A stretch of DNA of 64,000 nt, taken from contig OZ025783.1 in assembly GCA_964019425.1 (NCBI GenBank), positions 372,001 through 436,000 of the forward strand, given 5' to 3'. Shown here in pieces: positions 1-11,291 of this stretch. Source of the stretch: Flectonema sp. DT1601 (lineage: Eukaryota; Euglenozoa; Diplonemea; Diplonemida; Diplonemidae). The notes beneath the pieces were generated by a model, which was not told the origin of the DNA, did not search any database, and saw only the letters and a list, made by a program, of their open reading frames with translations. The position numbers were made by a program, and so were the translations under genes. Positions within the stretch are counted from its first letter, which is position 1. Every line of letters begins with the position of its first letter.

Positions 1-1852
1 AATAAATAAAAGATTGCCTTCTCTTCACATGGGAAGCAATCAATACTGGTGATGAAGAATTTTTTTTTTTTTTTTTCCCCAGAAGTCAATACCTCTAGAG
101 TGACAGTCACAACCGTGAGACTCTCGCACGAGAGAAGAGATGCTTACGGGGGGCACATCAGTCAATCGATATCGTGCATTATAAAGACTCCCTCAGACGT
201 AAAGGGACGGTGTGATCATCAAAATTCGTGTTAAGACCGCCTTGACATAAGAACAAGTGTTAAGGTGTTAAGGAAGGTTGATACCAATTTTCACCAAAAG
301 AGAAAACCAATACTAAATTTAAAATAGAATAAATAAACAGAACCGGGAAAATATTTAAAAAACTAAAACACACATTCCTCAACAACTATTTGAGACACTC
401 ACAGGCGAGAAGATTAAAGTTACAAACAGTGAGAGAGACGTGGAATGAATCATCCGCCTTACAGTTATTGTCACTCCCCTCAAGATTAAGATAGCGTACT
501 AAATTAAGACAGATAAAAGAGATCTATTACACTACATATTGATCATCGCTGACAGCAAACTATAGAGCATTCGGTTTAACTTCAAAGAGCTACAATGCAA
601 TAGCAACGTAAGTAGACCCAATCTTATGTTAAGTATGACTTCACTCTATTGAAGTATTAGATAAATGACTTCACTTTAAAAGAAAGCAAAAAAAGTGATT
701 AATGTCCCAAAAGAGTCTGGGAAAGAGAGACTTCGTTTAAGGGACTAAAGCAATATTTGGTGTACGTATCGGCAAAAGGTCGCGAACGATTCCTGCTCGA
801 TAAAATAAAGAACTGGAGAGGGAGCTACATATATTCTATCACACGTTCTGACTGCCAACCAGTAAAAGTTAATTAAGACAAAGAACAGATGCTTAAATAG
901 TTAGTCCTGACTGTGGGATAAGTGAAGATAGTCTGGGTTAGTAAAAAGAGTTATTCAAGAAAAGAAAAATTGCAAACAGAAATAAGTGACCGCAACGAAA
1001 ACAGTTTATTTCACAATCATCGCGTTATTATTATCCAGTTTATCAAATCCAACAATTCCCTTCACATTATTTTTTTTTTTTTTTTTGCGCAAACCGAAAT
1101 AAATCTGCGAGCAACCAACTCTTCGCATTCTGATAACGCTCTCTCATCAACGCTCTCGGGAGAGAGGTAACTTGATACTACAATTAAACATAAAACAACT
1201 TGGAAACTTATTAAAACTAAAACAGGGTTCAAACCTACTTGCCATGTAAACAGACTCCGCTACGGGTTGAGCACCCCCCGCAGAGAGTGGCAGAAATGAT
1301 AAGCAGTTATTTTTTTGGAAAGTCAAAACAAAAAAAAAAGGGTTAGCTAGCAAAAAAGTCGGCTGCCACAAAAAGATATGTCTGCGAGATGGAAGAAAAA
1401 AGAAGAAAACAATAATAATAATAACAATGACTATTGCCCAGACAGGATTAACACTAACCAGCGACTCCACAGGACAGTAATCAAGAAAGCAACCACTCAC
1501 CCCACTCAATAGGTTACAGTCAGATACTTTCAGAAAGATGTTCACCAGTACCAAGCAGCTTCGTATTACTGCTTGGTGAATTAGGTAGCCAGAAAAGAAA
1601 TGATCATTTTGATATTTTATTGTGCATGAAAACTCGCTCAACGTTATTTTTAGCTCCACTGCAATACTTAAAGCGGGAAAAAGAATCATGCCTACATCAA
1701 AAAGAAAATTAATAAATAAAAAAAAACCCATTCTCGCCTGATGCTTATCGTTTTAATAAATATTTATATTAAAGAAAAGGGGAGGAGGACTTAGGATAAA
1801 ATGTATCTTATAACCTTTCATTGAGAGGGGGGTTACTGATCGTTTTATGTTG
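1..1852. other. Repeat-rich spacer, no convincing gene
   Basis: I see no conserved coding pattern on either strand. The stretch contains homopolymer runs. At 1166-1270 it carries a diverged copy of the repeat that starts with GGTAACTTGATACTA (better copies near 42.5, 52.2 and 52.9 kb). At about 275-305 a short phrase resembles one near 40.16 kb. A minus-strand open frame at 1147-1731 is rich in Phe and Ile encoded by A/T runs and looks like chance. A last exon of the gene at 1853-2944 could lie here, but I could not identify it. Confidence 0.6.
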
Positions 1853-2944
1853 TCAGGTATTCATTCTTTCGTATTTTCTTTTAAATATTACCTTCGCAGA
1901 CATACCAGTTGGTCGAAGTGGTGTTGTTGGATACACTGCGACAGGTAAGGGTTGTTTTGGAGAAGGAATACCGAGTCGTCTTGACCTTCTACGAATCCAA
2001 CTTGTACCTTTACCTGGAGGTTGGCATCGAACTCTTTTTGACGTCGATGATGAACTCAGAGTTTTAGAAGGATGCTCAACAGGAGATCTAATTGAGTACG
2101 TTGTTGTTGGTGTGGCTGCTGTAGTCGTAGGAGATCCTGTTGAATCTGTCGTCGTCGGTGTAGCTGCTGTCGTTGTAGTTGCGGAACTATTTTGTGATGA
2201 TGAATAACGAACTAATCCCTTAGCCAATAATACTGACAACCCGTCAAGAGTTCCCTGATTTGATTTCTTTGATTCCAACATCGCAAGACCAGCTAGTCCA
2301 GAACCATACAAAGCTGACAACTGACTAAGTGACTCTACTTTACGTGGTGCACCAGGATACATCTTCTCATAAGGTGGTGCATGAGGAACAGCTGTATTCA
2401 GAGTGAGTGGACTCATAACAGAATCTACTGAAGTTTGATTGATAACAACATTACTTTCATTCTCATAAACGGCTGAGGTATCTTTTGAAGAAGTCGAAGC
2501 AGCTGAAAGAGGAATAGGAGGAGGAAGTCCAAGAAGTGATGATCTACGACACAACCAATTCCAACCAGTTCCTTTTTCAGATCTTTTGACGGGACTTTTG
2601 AGTATTTTTGATTCAGAATTTAAGAAACTATCACCAGAACTAATAGAAGAAGAGAAAGAAGTAGTAGACGGCCTCCTTCCTAATACAGATCCCAACACAG
2701 ATGACTCTTTCCTTCCTTTCTTCAGTAGGATGGACAATCCTTCAAGTTGACTGGAGGTACCTTTTTTCTCTAAAATCGCTAGTCCGTTGAAATTAATTTT
2801 TCCATCTTCGCTACTACGTTCTGACTCAGGTCGGTTCGTCTCACGACGAAGTTTCGTTAAATTGAAAAACGGAGGCGGTTGAGGAGGAGGAGTTTCCACG
2901 AGGGAGGCTTTCCCTCGAACCGCATTCAAAGCGCTGCCTATCAT
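1853..2944 (-). CDS. Low-complexity protein with an internal duplication
   Basis: No known family is recognised. The 363-residue frame is Ser/Thr/Pro-rich and probably disordered. Two motifs each occur twice in the same order. A Leu-rich motif (NGLAILEKKG with EGLSILLKKG, then AGLAMLESKK with DGLSVLLAKG) is followed by a Trp/basic motif (GTGWNWLCRRSSLLGLP, then GTSWIRRRSRRLGIPSP). The protein therefore looks like two diverged copies of one module of roughly 110-150 residues. The start is the first ATG in the frame, downstream of an AG acceptor about 20 bases away. Near the C-terminus the sequence AAG|GTAATA at 1891 looks like a splice donor, so the last dozen residues of the open frame may be intron. 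I could not place a following exon. The gene is probably real because of the duplicated motifs; its function is unknown. Confidence 0.55.
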   Translation of the reverse strand: MIGSALNAVRGKASLVETPPPQPPPFFNLTKLRRETNRPESERSSEDGKINFNGLAILEKKGTSSQLEGLSILLKKGRKESSVLGSVLGRRPSTTSFSSSISSGDSFLNSESKILKSPVKRSEKGTGWNWLCRRSSLLGLPPPIPLSAASTSSKDTSAVYENESNVVINQTSVDSVMSPLTLNTAVPHAPPYEKMYPGAPRKVESLSQLSALYGSGLAGLAMLESKKSNQGTLDGLSVLLAKGLVRYSSSQNSSATTTTAATPTTTDSTGSPTTTAATPTTTYSIRSPVEHPSKTLSSSSTSKRVRCQPPGKGTSWIRRRSRRLGIPSPKQPLPVAVYPTTPLRPTGMSAKVIFKRKYERMNT

Positions 2945-3260
2945 CGCTTTACCCCCCGCTGGTTAACCAAAGTAGGGGTAGTAAAAAAACAAAAGAAAGA
3001 ACGCCCCACTAAATTCTCATAAAAGGGTTATTATCTACTACAACGCTAATCAATCATTGTTATCCTGTTGAGAAAATAATAAAAATAAATAAATAGGAAT
3101 CATTGTTTTTTGGTCGGTCCCGTACCGAATGTCACTATAGCAATATAGCGAATCGTAGATAACGATAATTATAATGGATTACACTTCCTTAAGGTCCGAA
3201 AGCAACAAATAACAGAGAACCAGAATCATAAATGAAAATATAATAATAAGATGATCACAC
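2945..3260. other. Spacer between two minus-strand genes
   Basis: AT-rich spacer of about 316 bases. No coding potential, RNA gene or clear repeat is seen. It presumably holds the 3' untranslated region of the gene ending at 3261 and the leader acceptor of the next gene (a CAG about 20 bases upstream of the ATG at 2944). Confidence 0.5.
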
Positions 3261-4665
3261 TTATCTAACATGCGTTGGTACCTTGCGAGGGGTGTTTATG
3301 CTGTGAGCTTGGTGGTCTTCTGCCTTCATCTTTAATTGAAAGAGTGCTATGCCAGGCATCTTCTGAGGTGCTGGGAACATTAATTCAACCTGTTTTTTTT
3401 TTTTTTTTTTTTTTTTAATTTGTACGATACGTCATATGCTTCGCAAGAACACATACTTCGTCAACAGGAATTGGAGTCGTATCGCTCATAGACAAGTATT
3501 GCACTCGGTCACGCATCTCATTCAGGCCCTGAACTATGCCTCTTCTTTGATGCCAAAAACCGTTTATACAGACTACTGCTTTCATCTTGCCCTCAACGCT
3601 GTGTTGGTTGGTTGTTATTTTATAATAAGAGAGATGATGATGAACTCTTTAAATTGAATCATACCCTTTCATGTAACCTTTCTTTTGAAACATTTCTTGA
3701 AAGTCCTCAATACAATCTCTAGTTAAGTCCCTCGCAACTTCAGGAGCGTTCCATTGTTGCTCTAAGACCCATGGAAGCTCGGCACTGCTACGATGAACGT
3801 AGAGGCGGTTGTCCCACGGACATGCAATTTTTATTTGTGTTTCCCACTCGTTAACCCATCCAAAAATCCAGACAGCCGTAGCATCACCTCTCATTGCGCC
3901 ATTGAATGAGTCGGTTCGGAATACCTTATTAAGAACATCAGCTGGTTCTTCATCCACCGCCATAGAGTCTCTTGTCTTTTCCCAAGGTCTGTCAGTCTTA
4001 CCAGCTAGAGTTCTATTTCTTGTTGTTCTGCTTTCTTTAAGTTGTTTATCAATCGATTCTGACAGCCTTGGTGGGAATGTTCTTTGATCTGATGCGTCCC
4101 TAACAAGAGGATCAGGATTACTACCTCTTACGTTAGTTAGAAAGTTATTCCATCTGTTTGATTGAGGTCTACGAGTTCCAGGAGAACAGACAGGTTGAAT
4201 TCCAAGTGGAGGAGGTTTCTTACTAGGAACTGTAACAGGTTGCTTAGTAAGTTCATAACGTGGATCTACACGAGCAAGACGTTCAACTTTCCAAGCAGCA
4301 GCCTTTGACAGGTTTGTTGAAGTTGGAAAACCAGCTGAGTCATTTATGGTGTCGAGCATTCCTCCGACAGGTCCACCAGAAAGATGTCTTCTACGTGGCA
4401 TTCGAGGCATTGCACTACCTTGAGGACCGTTGGGAATTCTCATCTCATTAAACCATGTGTGTTTCATTGTAATATCTGCTGACACATTTGTATCATCTCC
4501 AATACCTGGCATTGCTCTCTCTAAATTGTATGTTTTTGCCCATCCATCACTGCCCGAATATTTATGCTTTACAATTTCAAACGACGGCGAGTAAGATTTT
4601 CCAGCTCTTTCTCTATCGGGTACGTCCGGGAATAACCCACTAGCGAGCCTAGTCGTTCTTCTCAT
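3261..4665 (-). CDS. Unknown three-exon protein, 423 residues
   Basis: No family is recognised. Three exons join in phase: 4665-3665, 3598-3457 and 3389-3261. The first donor is AAAGG|GTATG and the second is GACGAA|GTATGT. Both acceptors end in CAG, and the second follows about 20 A residues. The N-terminal half is basic, with Pro- and Arg-rich stretches. The C-terminal part looks globular, with many Trp and aromatic residues (VWIFGWVNEWETQ, LPWVLEQQW) and then the segment MKAVVCINGFWHQRRG in exon 2. A pyrimidine-rich acceptor at 4690 (CCCCTTCTCAG) lies 25 bases before the ATG, so either a leader intron or a trans-splice site precedes the coding region. A donor-like GTAAGT near 4750 could make it an ordinary 60-base leader intron. 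Without the two small exons the protein would be cut to 338 residues. The exon chain is well supported by phase; the function is unknown. Confidence 0.7.
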
Positions 4666-4997
4666 TGTTTGATGATCGGCAGATGCGATCTGAGAAGGGG
4701 AGTGAAATGTTAATCGTTAACGAAATCTTTAAAATTAATTTCAACTTACTCGAACTGAAAAAAAAAAAAAAGGACACCTCCTGAGCAAGATCTAACATAC
4801 TACGGATACAATACAGTTTACGAAGAAAAAAAAAGGAAAATGGAATAAAAAAATTTTAAAAAAAAAAAGTGAAAACAAGATCCACTCTTCCCTCTTCCTA
4901 TATTTACTTTATAGGTTAACACTGGTTTTTCGTTTGGGGGGTGATTTGGTTATCATTATTAACGTTTATATTTCAAAAAAAAAAAAAAAAAATCTAA
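4666..4997. other. Homopolymer-rich spacer
   Basis: Spacer with three A runs of 8 to 18 bases. Apart from the possible leader intron of the gene starting at 4665 (about 4690-4750), nothing functional is visible. Confidence 0.5.
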
Positions 4998-7367
4998 CTA
5001 AGCAACCGAACTGGAAGTTGTTGGAAATGATACTGGAGGAAGAGCATAAAAGTTGTTTTGGGAATTTTGACCAGCATTCAGATGAGGAAACGATGACGGG
5101 AATGATGGTAGTGATCCAGTTGTAGACGTATGAATTGAATCTTGATTAAATATATCATCAACATTCACATTTCTATTTTCTAGAACATTACCTGCGTGAT
5201 AATCAGGTCGCGGGACCAGACTGTCATAAGATCTGAGCTTCTTAGCATTGTCCGATCCACGAACCCACCACATATCTCTATTTAATAAATTAGGATTGTT
5301 TCCTTCGTATCTACTAATGATAACTGCTGGTTCATTAGCTCTACCTGCTTCGTGAATAGTTACAGGAAACCCCTCGTGCCAGAAGTCAGTTACTCTCGTT
5401 GGGCTATTGTTACTACTGGGAGGTGGAGAAGCAGGTCTTGCAGGTGGAACAGGAGCCGCAACATCTTTTTGTTGAACAACTCTCCAAGTTGGTGTTGCGG
5501 TCGCAGCACCAGATCCGACAACAGTCACCGGGGGTGAGATAATCGCAGTAGTATTTCTTGACGGAGAGATGTTTCTATTCGTTTGGTAGGGATGCACTCC
5601 CACACTGACTACCGACCCTGTTCCAACAATCGATTCCTTTAGCGTCTGATTACTTAAAATATTATTACTATTACTGGTAACATTTGTTATATTCTGACTT
5701 GAAGCAACAACACTAACTTCCGGTAGTGATTGTCTGCTTGCTACAGTTATTGTTTTGTGACTCGCTGTTGGTGATTTCGGTACAAATATCGAATTGCTTG
5801 CGGTTGTTTGATGTGATTGTTGTGATTGGACTTCCTGTTCTTGTTGCTTTCTTTGAATCTCTTCTTGTTTAGCTAGTAATGATTGCAGAACGTCGAGTAG
5901 TTTACTTTCAGATTCAGCTTGCTGCTCACGAGTTGAAGCAGCCTGCATGACAGCGGACTCTGCCATTTTACGAATCTCTAAACTATCGTAGTGTGACTGT
6001 GCTTTTAATGCTTCTACCAGTTGTACTTCTCGTTGACTTTGCTCTACTCTAGTACGCTCTGCATTCGCTTGAAGTTGTGAAACTATCTTACGAAGTTCTT
6101 CTGCATCACCAGCCCTTGCAGCCTGAACAGCATGTGCAATCCCAGCCTGCTCGCGATTAGCTTTTCTATTTTCAATTATTATTTCTTCACGAGTTTCAGT
6201 CGCAACCTTTCTAACTTCTTCCTTTACTTTGATAGACATGTCCTGACTGACTGTTTGTAGGTCTGCTATTTTAGAATCAGCTCTCAGTTTCTCTCTTGTA
6301 AGTTCCGACAGTTGTTTTTCTAATTGTTTTTGTCTACTCTCAAGTGCGATGAGAGCTGGATTTGGAGGTTCTACTCGCGGTGTAGGAAGTGAGGTGACTG
6401 GTAGAGCAGTCATCACATCTTCAGTGGTAGGAAGAGCAGGAGGAATAGTGTTCAGTAGGAATCCATGGTTTTGAGAGAGCTGAGCCCCACCCGCCCATAC
6501 ATTAAAAATACCTCTTTGAAATTCTGGTTGATTAGCAATACGAAGTTTTGGCCAAGGTCGAAGTTCATATCGGAAACGGTCGACGACTCCGAGTAGATCT
6601 GATCCTCCTCCACAAATCATAACATTCGTAATTATCTGACTGTACTTTGAGAAATCAGAACTAAATAACCTGGCGATTACATCGTGTGCGAGCTGTCCTA
6701 ACGTCATTGTTAAAAACATTTCTTCAGTACTTTTCAATACAATTTCAGTGACATCATACCCTTGAGATGCTCCTCTCCAGATAAGCGGAATAGAACCCCC
6801 CGGCCGAACCAATTCTTTAAACTGCTTTGGTGACGTTGCTACCTTCCCATGTTGTTGTAGGATTGAAGCTGCTTCTGCTTTAGTGATATCCAGAGAGTAT
6901 TTCTGACGGAATAGCTCGCAGATACTCATTTCAACTTTCTCAAGTCCAGATAATTTAACAGTTGTCAAATGATCGATAATAATATTATTATGAACTGCTG
7001 TCACTGTTGTTGACAAATGACCAATATCTATTACCAGACCAGTAGTACTTCCTGTATTACACAGTACTAGGGGAGGTGATTGGAGAATACAACACTTTCT
7101 AATTCCCAATTCGTATGCAGTCTGTTCCAGTTGAATTCTCTGATTCTCTGGTAGCTCTGTTGAGGTACAAAATAAAAAAGCATCATCTACAGGAGTAACA
7201 TTAAGTATCGCACAAACTCTTCTAAGTCCACATCTCCACGACTGCCAATCAGATATCAATCCATCACGCACAGCACCTGCTGGGGACGGAAACGTTGTCG
7301 GACCCTTCCTTGTGAACCCAACCTTCCAAGTGTGGCTACCCCAGTCCACTACAACAACATCAGACAT
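4998..7367 (-). CDS. Actin-like protein fused to a coiled coil
   Basis: Residues 1-310 form an actin/Arp-type ATPase fold. Phosphate-1 motif DWGSHTWKVGF is at 8-18, phosphate-2 motif IDIGHLSTTVTAV at 113-125 and adenosine motif CGGGSDLLGVVDRFRYEL at 252-269. It is followed by WAGGAQL at 291-297, where actins have a similar Trp-Gly-Gly element. Residues about 345-530 are Glu/Gln/Arg-rich with heptad character, predicting a long coiled coil. Residues 530-789 are Ser/Pro/Asn-rich and probably disordered, with a short conserved-looking patch near 655-720 (MWWVRGSDNAKK). Actin-related proteins are usually about 375-450 residues; the extra 400 residues here are unusual. The most likely role is a divergent Arp tied to cytoskeleton or chromatin. 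Single uninterrupted exon. I cannot assign it to a named Arp subfamily. Confidence 0.8.
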   Translation of the reverse strand: MSDVVVVDWGSHTWKVGFTRKGPTTFPSPAGAVRDGLISDWQSWRCGLRRVCAILNVTPVDDAFLFCTSTELPENQRIQLEQTAYELGIRKCCILQSPPLVLCNTGSTTGLVIDIGHLSTTVTAVHNNIIIDHLTTVKLSGLEKVEMSICELFRQKYSLDITKAEAASILQQHGKVATSPKQFKELVRPGGSIPLIWRGASQGYDVTEIVLKSTEEMFLTMTLGQLAHDVIARLFSSDFSKYSQIITNVMICGGGSDLLGVVDRFRYELRPWPKLRIANQPEFQRGIFNVWAGGAQLSQNHGFLLNTIPPALPTTEDVMTALPVTSLPTPRVEPPNPALIALESRQKQLEKQLSELTREKLRADSKIADLQTVSQDMSIKVKEEVRKVATETREEIIIENRKANREQAGIAHAVQAARAGDAEELRKIVSQLQANAERTRVEQSQREVQLVEALKAQSHYDSLEIRKMAESAVMQAASTREQQAESESKLLDVLQSLLAKQEEIQRKQQEQEVQSQQSHQTTASNSIFVPKSPTASHKTITVASRQSLPEVSVVASSQNITNVTSNSNNILSNQTLKESIVGTGSVVSVGVHPYQTNRNISPSRNTTAIISPPVTVVGSGAATATPTWRVVQQKDVAAPVPPARPASPPPSSNNSPTRVTDFWHEGFPVTIHEAGRANEPAVIISRYEGNNPNLLNRDMWWVRGSDNAKKLRSYDSLVPRPDYHAGNVLENRNVNVDDIFNQDSIHTSTTGSLPSFPSSFPHLNAGQNSQNNFYALPPVSFPTTSSSVA

Positions 7368-7665
7368 ATTGTTTAGTGGATTCTTGTTTTAAGTTTTAGT
7401 ATTTAACAAGTAATCTAGTTACGAGTGTTGTTTAATAAATCTGATTTGTAATATGCGAAGTCCTCAGTCATTCTCTGACCTGTTAATAAATAATATCAAA
7501 CACACAACACAGATCAATATCATCTGATCACAAAACCGATTGATGGACTGAGAACGAATGGCTGGGGAAGTTTGCATCGGGAGAGAGGGAGGGAGGGAGT
7601 GGGGAAGTGTATTTGCGTAAATTAAGGAAAGTGGTGGGGAAAAGAAAAGGGGAAGAAAAAAAAAC

Positions 7666-9388
7666 CTATTTTTTGTTCGCCTTTTCTTTTCTCTTTTTTA
7701 CGTGTTTCGGGAGACGAGCTTTGCGATCCTTACGTCTTTCAGCCTGTTGCTCTTTGACGAGTTTTTTTCGTTCCTTGCGTTCCTCTGGAGTCTCTTCTGC
7801 TTTTCTATCCGGAGCGAGAGGGACCTTCTTTTGATAATCATCTTCCTGATAGTCTTCCTCTTCATCTTCTTCATACTCCTCGACTTCTTCTTCTCCCGCT
7901 GATTCATCTTGCTTTTCAGGTCTCAGTTGTCTGTTCATGAAGGCGTCGATGATACCTCTGTCAGCATCACCAGTTGCTAATCTCTTTTGCCATGCTTCGA
8001 TATTTCCAATCTCAGCAAAGGAACGAGGAAGATGAAGTGATTTGAACACCTCGTCGTCAATCTGAATTTTGTGTTTTTATTTTTGTTTTCAATGAGTAGG
8101 ATGAAATAATATTTTTTCACAACAACAAAAAAAAAAAAAAAAAAAATACCTTTTCCTGCGCAGTCTGTTCCAGGGTTCGGTTGTTTATTTTTTCCATCTG
8201 GAGATCAAGATAATCATCGATTTCATCATCCATGATGGAGGCATCGATAACAAACGTGAACAACTCAGGTACTCTCATCACTGTAAGACCATGGTTAGTA
8301 AACCAATCAGTCACGTTAGTTACATCATTACGAAGGAAGTCAAGAGCATGAGGGTGATCATGTTCAACCGACTGAGACACATCTATAATGAAAAGCTTAC
8401 CATCCATATACAAAATATTAAACTCTGACAAATCAGCGTGTACTAAATGACATGTGTGAAACATAACACGCATCATCTTTATTAAATCTATGTAAAGAGT
8501 TCTTGCCTTTTCACTTGATATAGTAGCGTCTTTAAGACGTGGTGCTGGCCATCCTTCTTTACCTATAAAAGTCATAACCAGAACATGCTGTCTTAAGATT
8601 TCAACTGCCGGGCAAGGTATACCTGCCTGAGCTAATCTTTTTAAATTTCTGCATTCTTTCTCTGCCCAGGTTCGAACCATTTTTCTTGGATTTGATTTGC
8701 AGTAGCCATTCTTGAATCGATGTTCTCCTGAAACATACTTGTCTCTATCTTTGAATATAAGAATAGAAGTTTTATAAACCTTAATAGCATAATCAACTGA
8801 GGCATCCTTACCAGTTGCGTGATAGACGTTAGCTTCCTTTCCTGTGGAGATACAACCGTTGATCGACTGAAGCCAACCAGCATTGACTAGTTTGAATAGA
8901 ATCAGTCTAGTACGTGGATCCATAACTTGTTCAGTTGTGGCTCGTTCTGATTTATCGTTAGTGATTCGTTGAGAACCTTCTGCTCCCATGTTCTCAGCAG
9001 TTCTGATAGATTTGGTAGCAAAATGAGATGTTTCTGTGTCAATCTTAGTCCAGACTTTACTATGTGTGTTAGGTTGCATTGTTGAGCTTGCTACTGGTTG
9101 TTTGTTAGCCCCACCTCCTCCGAGGGTTATTTTACCAGATTCACCACCTCTGTAGTCCTGATAATCATCATCATAATCATATTCATCATCATCACTTGCT
9201 TCATCATCTTGTCCGTATAGTTTTCTTCCTTCAGTAGTCATAGTCATCCATTTCTTTACTTCATCAGCATCAGTCTTTTGAGCTGGGACTGATTCCTTTG
9301 CTACTGTTGGTGCTTCTCCTCGATGTCCCAAAGGTCTGGTTCCTCCTGACCCTTTTATACCTTTTCCAGATCCGGCTACACCGGCCAT
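7666..9388 (-). CDS. RIO1: RIO1-type atypical protein kinase
   Basis: RIO1 is an atypical ATPase/kinase needed for late cytoplasmic maturation of the 40S ribosomal subunit. Two exons (9388-8150 and 8061-7666) join in phase 0 to give 544 residues. The donor is GAAAAG|GTATTT and the acceptor AATTCAG; the 88-base intron starts with a run of T. Residues 1-155 are acidic and low complexity. The kinase core follows, with nucleotide loop [10 protein letters not shown] at 181-190, Lys203 in AIKVYK, catalytic loop VHADLSEFN at 316-324 and metal-binding [13 protein letters not shown] at 334-346, which is a RIO1 signature. The second exon encodes the C-terminal helix, an acidic stretch and a Lys/Arg-rich tail, as is usual in RIO1. 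All catalytic residues are present, so it should be active. It fits functionally with eS1 elsewhere in the window but is not adjacent to it. Confidence 0.96.
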
Positions 9389-9535
9389 TTTTGATAACTC
9401 TATGGGTTGAAATTGGTACTTTCTTTTTATTTTTTCTTAAAGCAAAAATATAACAGATAGAGATTGTTATCCGAGCGTGGTGCTCATGAAAAGACGCTCG
9501 ATCGGATATCTAAAATAACAATGCGCAACAGCACA

Positions 9536-10829
9536 TCACTCAAACATTGAACGTTCGCTCATAGGAACTTGAAAACCCCCATTCCGTACACCTCGAGCAA
9601 AGGCATCGCATTCTGTGGTCCAGTTTGGGTTGAAAACACCTCCCCATATGGATGGTAGGAAGTATGCCTGTTTGTTTATATATTATTTTCGTATGAGATG
9701 ATCAAAATATTTACAATAATTCAACACATACCTGTCCCATTATGCCCCACATAGAAATTCGAATCTTGTTGGCATCAAACAGTTGATCAAGTAATTCTAT
9801 GTGATGAGTTTTTATATTCGTATGAGTCAAACCTTTCGATAAAGCAATCATCCAAAGCTCTCCAGGAACATATCGAGTGCTGAATGGTTGTTTATGTAAA
9901 GGTTCTGATTGAGTTATGATTGTAGTTAGGTATTCACTGCCAGTTTGTAACGCGTTAGCACCCCACTTAGATTTGTGTGCCCAAGTACCAGCCCATAATA
10001 AGTCTCCAATAAGTGATGGATTACTCCGAATAGAATCGTCATCACTATACTGTTCCCATATTGATAAAAGACGTTTTTCCATTACAGTTAAACTTTTTAT
10101 TATCTTTGAATCACCGTCAGGTCCAAATGAATTTTTTAATATTCCACAAACAAGTGCTCCAACAAGAGGATTGGTTGGTCGATCTTGAAATGGTAGTGCC
10201 GTATCGAGCTCAATACTCATTCTGGGTGATAAAGTGTGAATTGATTGCCTAACACCATCTTGATGGTCACCATCACTTATCGTTTGCTGAATAAATTTTC
10301 TACCAGAAACAATCATTAATTGAGAAGCAAGCTCATTATATCTCGGGTTATCACTTGCAACTGCTAGTCTGTTTAAAGCGAATGCCCAAAGACAGATTTG
10401 ATACCAGTGTTGTCCATCTCCCATTGGTCTATTTTCACCCATGGCGTTACCACTACGAAGACCTCCTAGTAATGGTTGGTCAGCATCTGATAATCCGAGT
10501 CTGTCGGGGATGTTATTGTCTTTGTTTATGATTCTCTGTCTTCCAAGTACTTCGTGAACTTCTTTAGCAAGTCGTTCACCCTTTCTCATCCACATGTGAG
10601 CATTACCCTTGGATTTCTTATAGTAATACATTGATATGTAGCTGGTTAATCCTAACGCATCAGCATGAAGATGTCTTCCTCTATCACAATATATCCTTTG
10701 AAGAGGATTCACATCTCTTTCAACATTTCCATATAAATTTTCAAGAAGATCAGATAAGTGATTCTTACTACTAACTGCGGCTTTCTCAACAGGGGAGTTG
10801 ATTCCTCTTTTTAAAGCATTTAATGACAT
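9536..10829 (-). CDS. Six-hairpin glycosidase-like protein
   Basis: Two exons (10829-9732, donor GGGACAG|GTATGT; 9667-9536, acceptor AAACAAACAG) join in phase 0 to give 409 residues; the intron is 64 bases. The sequence resembles an uncharacterised family with an alpha/alpha toroid fold, recognised by a pattern near ADALGL, then GGLRSGN and DGQHWYQICLWAFAL. Relatives I recall, many of them bacterial, carry LRIGK and DGQYFHYLTKWMHAL at these places. The end (LPSIWGGVFNPNW) adds aromatic residues expected in a sugar-binding cleft. No signal peptide or membrane segment is visible, so a cytosolic location is likely. The substrate is unknown, and I cannot point to a certain catalytic acid. The family match is from memory of motifs and would need a profile search. 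Confidence 0.65.
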
Positions 10830-10959
10830 CTTCTTAAGTAAGACACTGAATTGTGAATATAAAAAATGTGAAGACTTAGGTGATACGACACGTCACAATC
10901 ACCTTCATCTGTTGTTGTTGTTTTTTTTTACGATTACACGTAACGAACACAACAAGGTA

Positions 10960-10996
<37 letters not shown>

Positions 10997-11291
10997 AGTT
11001 TAAACCCGATTATCCATCAGTATGGCATCAGAGTGGGTTTGCATACACAGTAGTGAAGGTCGTTTTTTTCTTTTTTTTTTTTTTTTTTTTTTTGTTTCGA
11101 AAAGGTACGAACACGGAACAAATAATAATAATAAATAAATAAATAAAAAGTAAATCCCATAAATCGATCGGGTTGTTTAAAAAAAAGAGAAGGGAAAAAA
11201 GAAAGGGTATCTTGACTCGCATCTCTTACAAAGTAAGAATGACCGATCAGATACAATTAAAAAACATCCACAGTGAGAATAAGACAGCAAC

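Noticed and set aside
1147-1731. 194-residue minus-strand open frame
   Set aside because: Composition is dominated by Phe and Ile from T runs; there is no domain or family feature, and it overlaps a dispersed repeat.
3436-3657. Plus-strand open frame
   Set aside because: It is the shadow of exons 2 and 3 of the minus-strand gene at 3261-4665, which join in phase.
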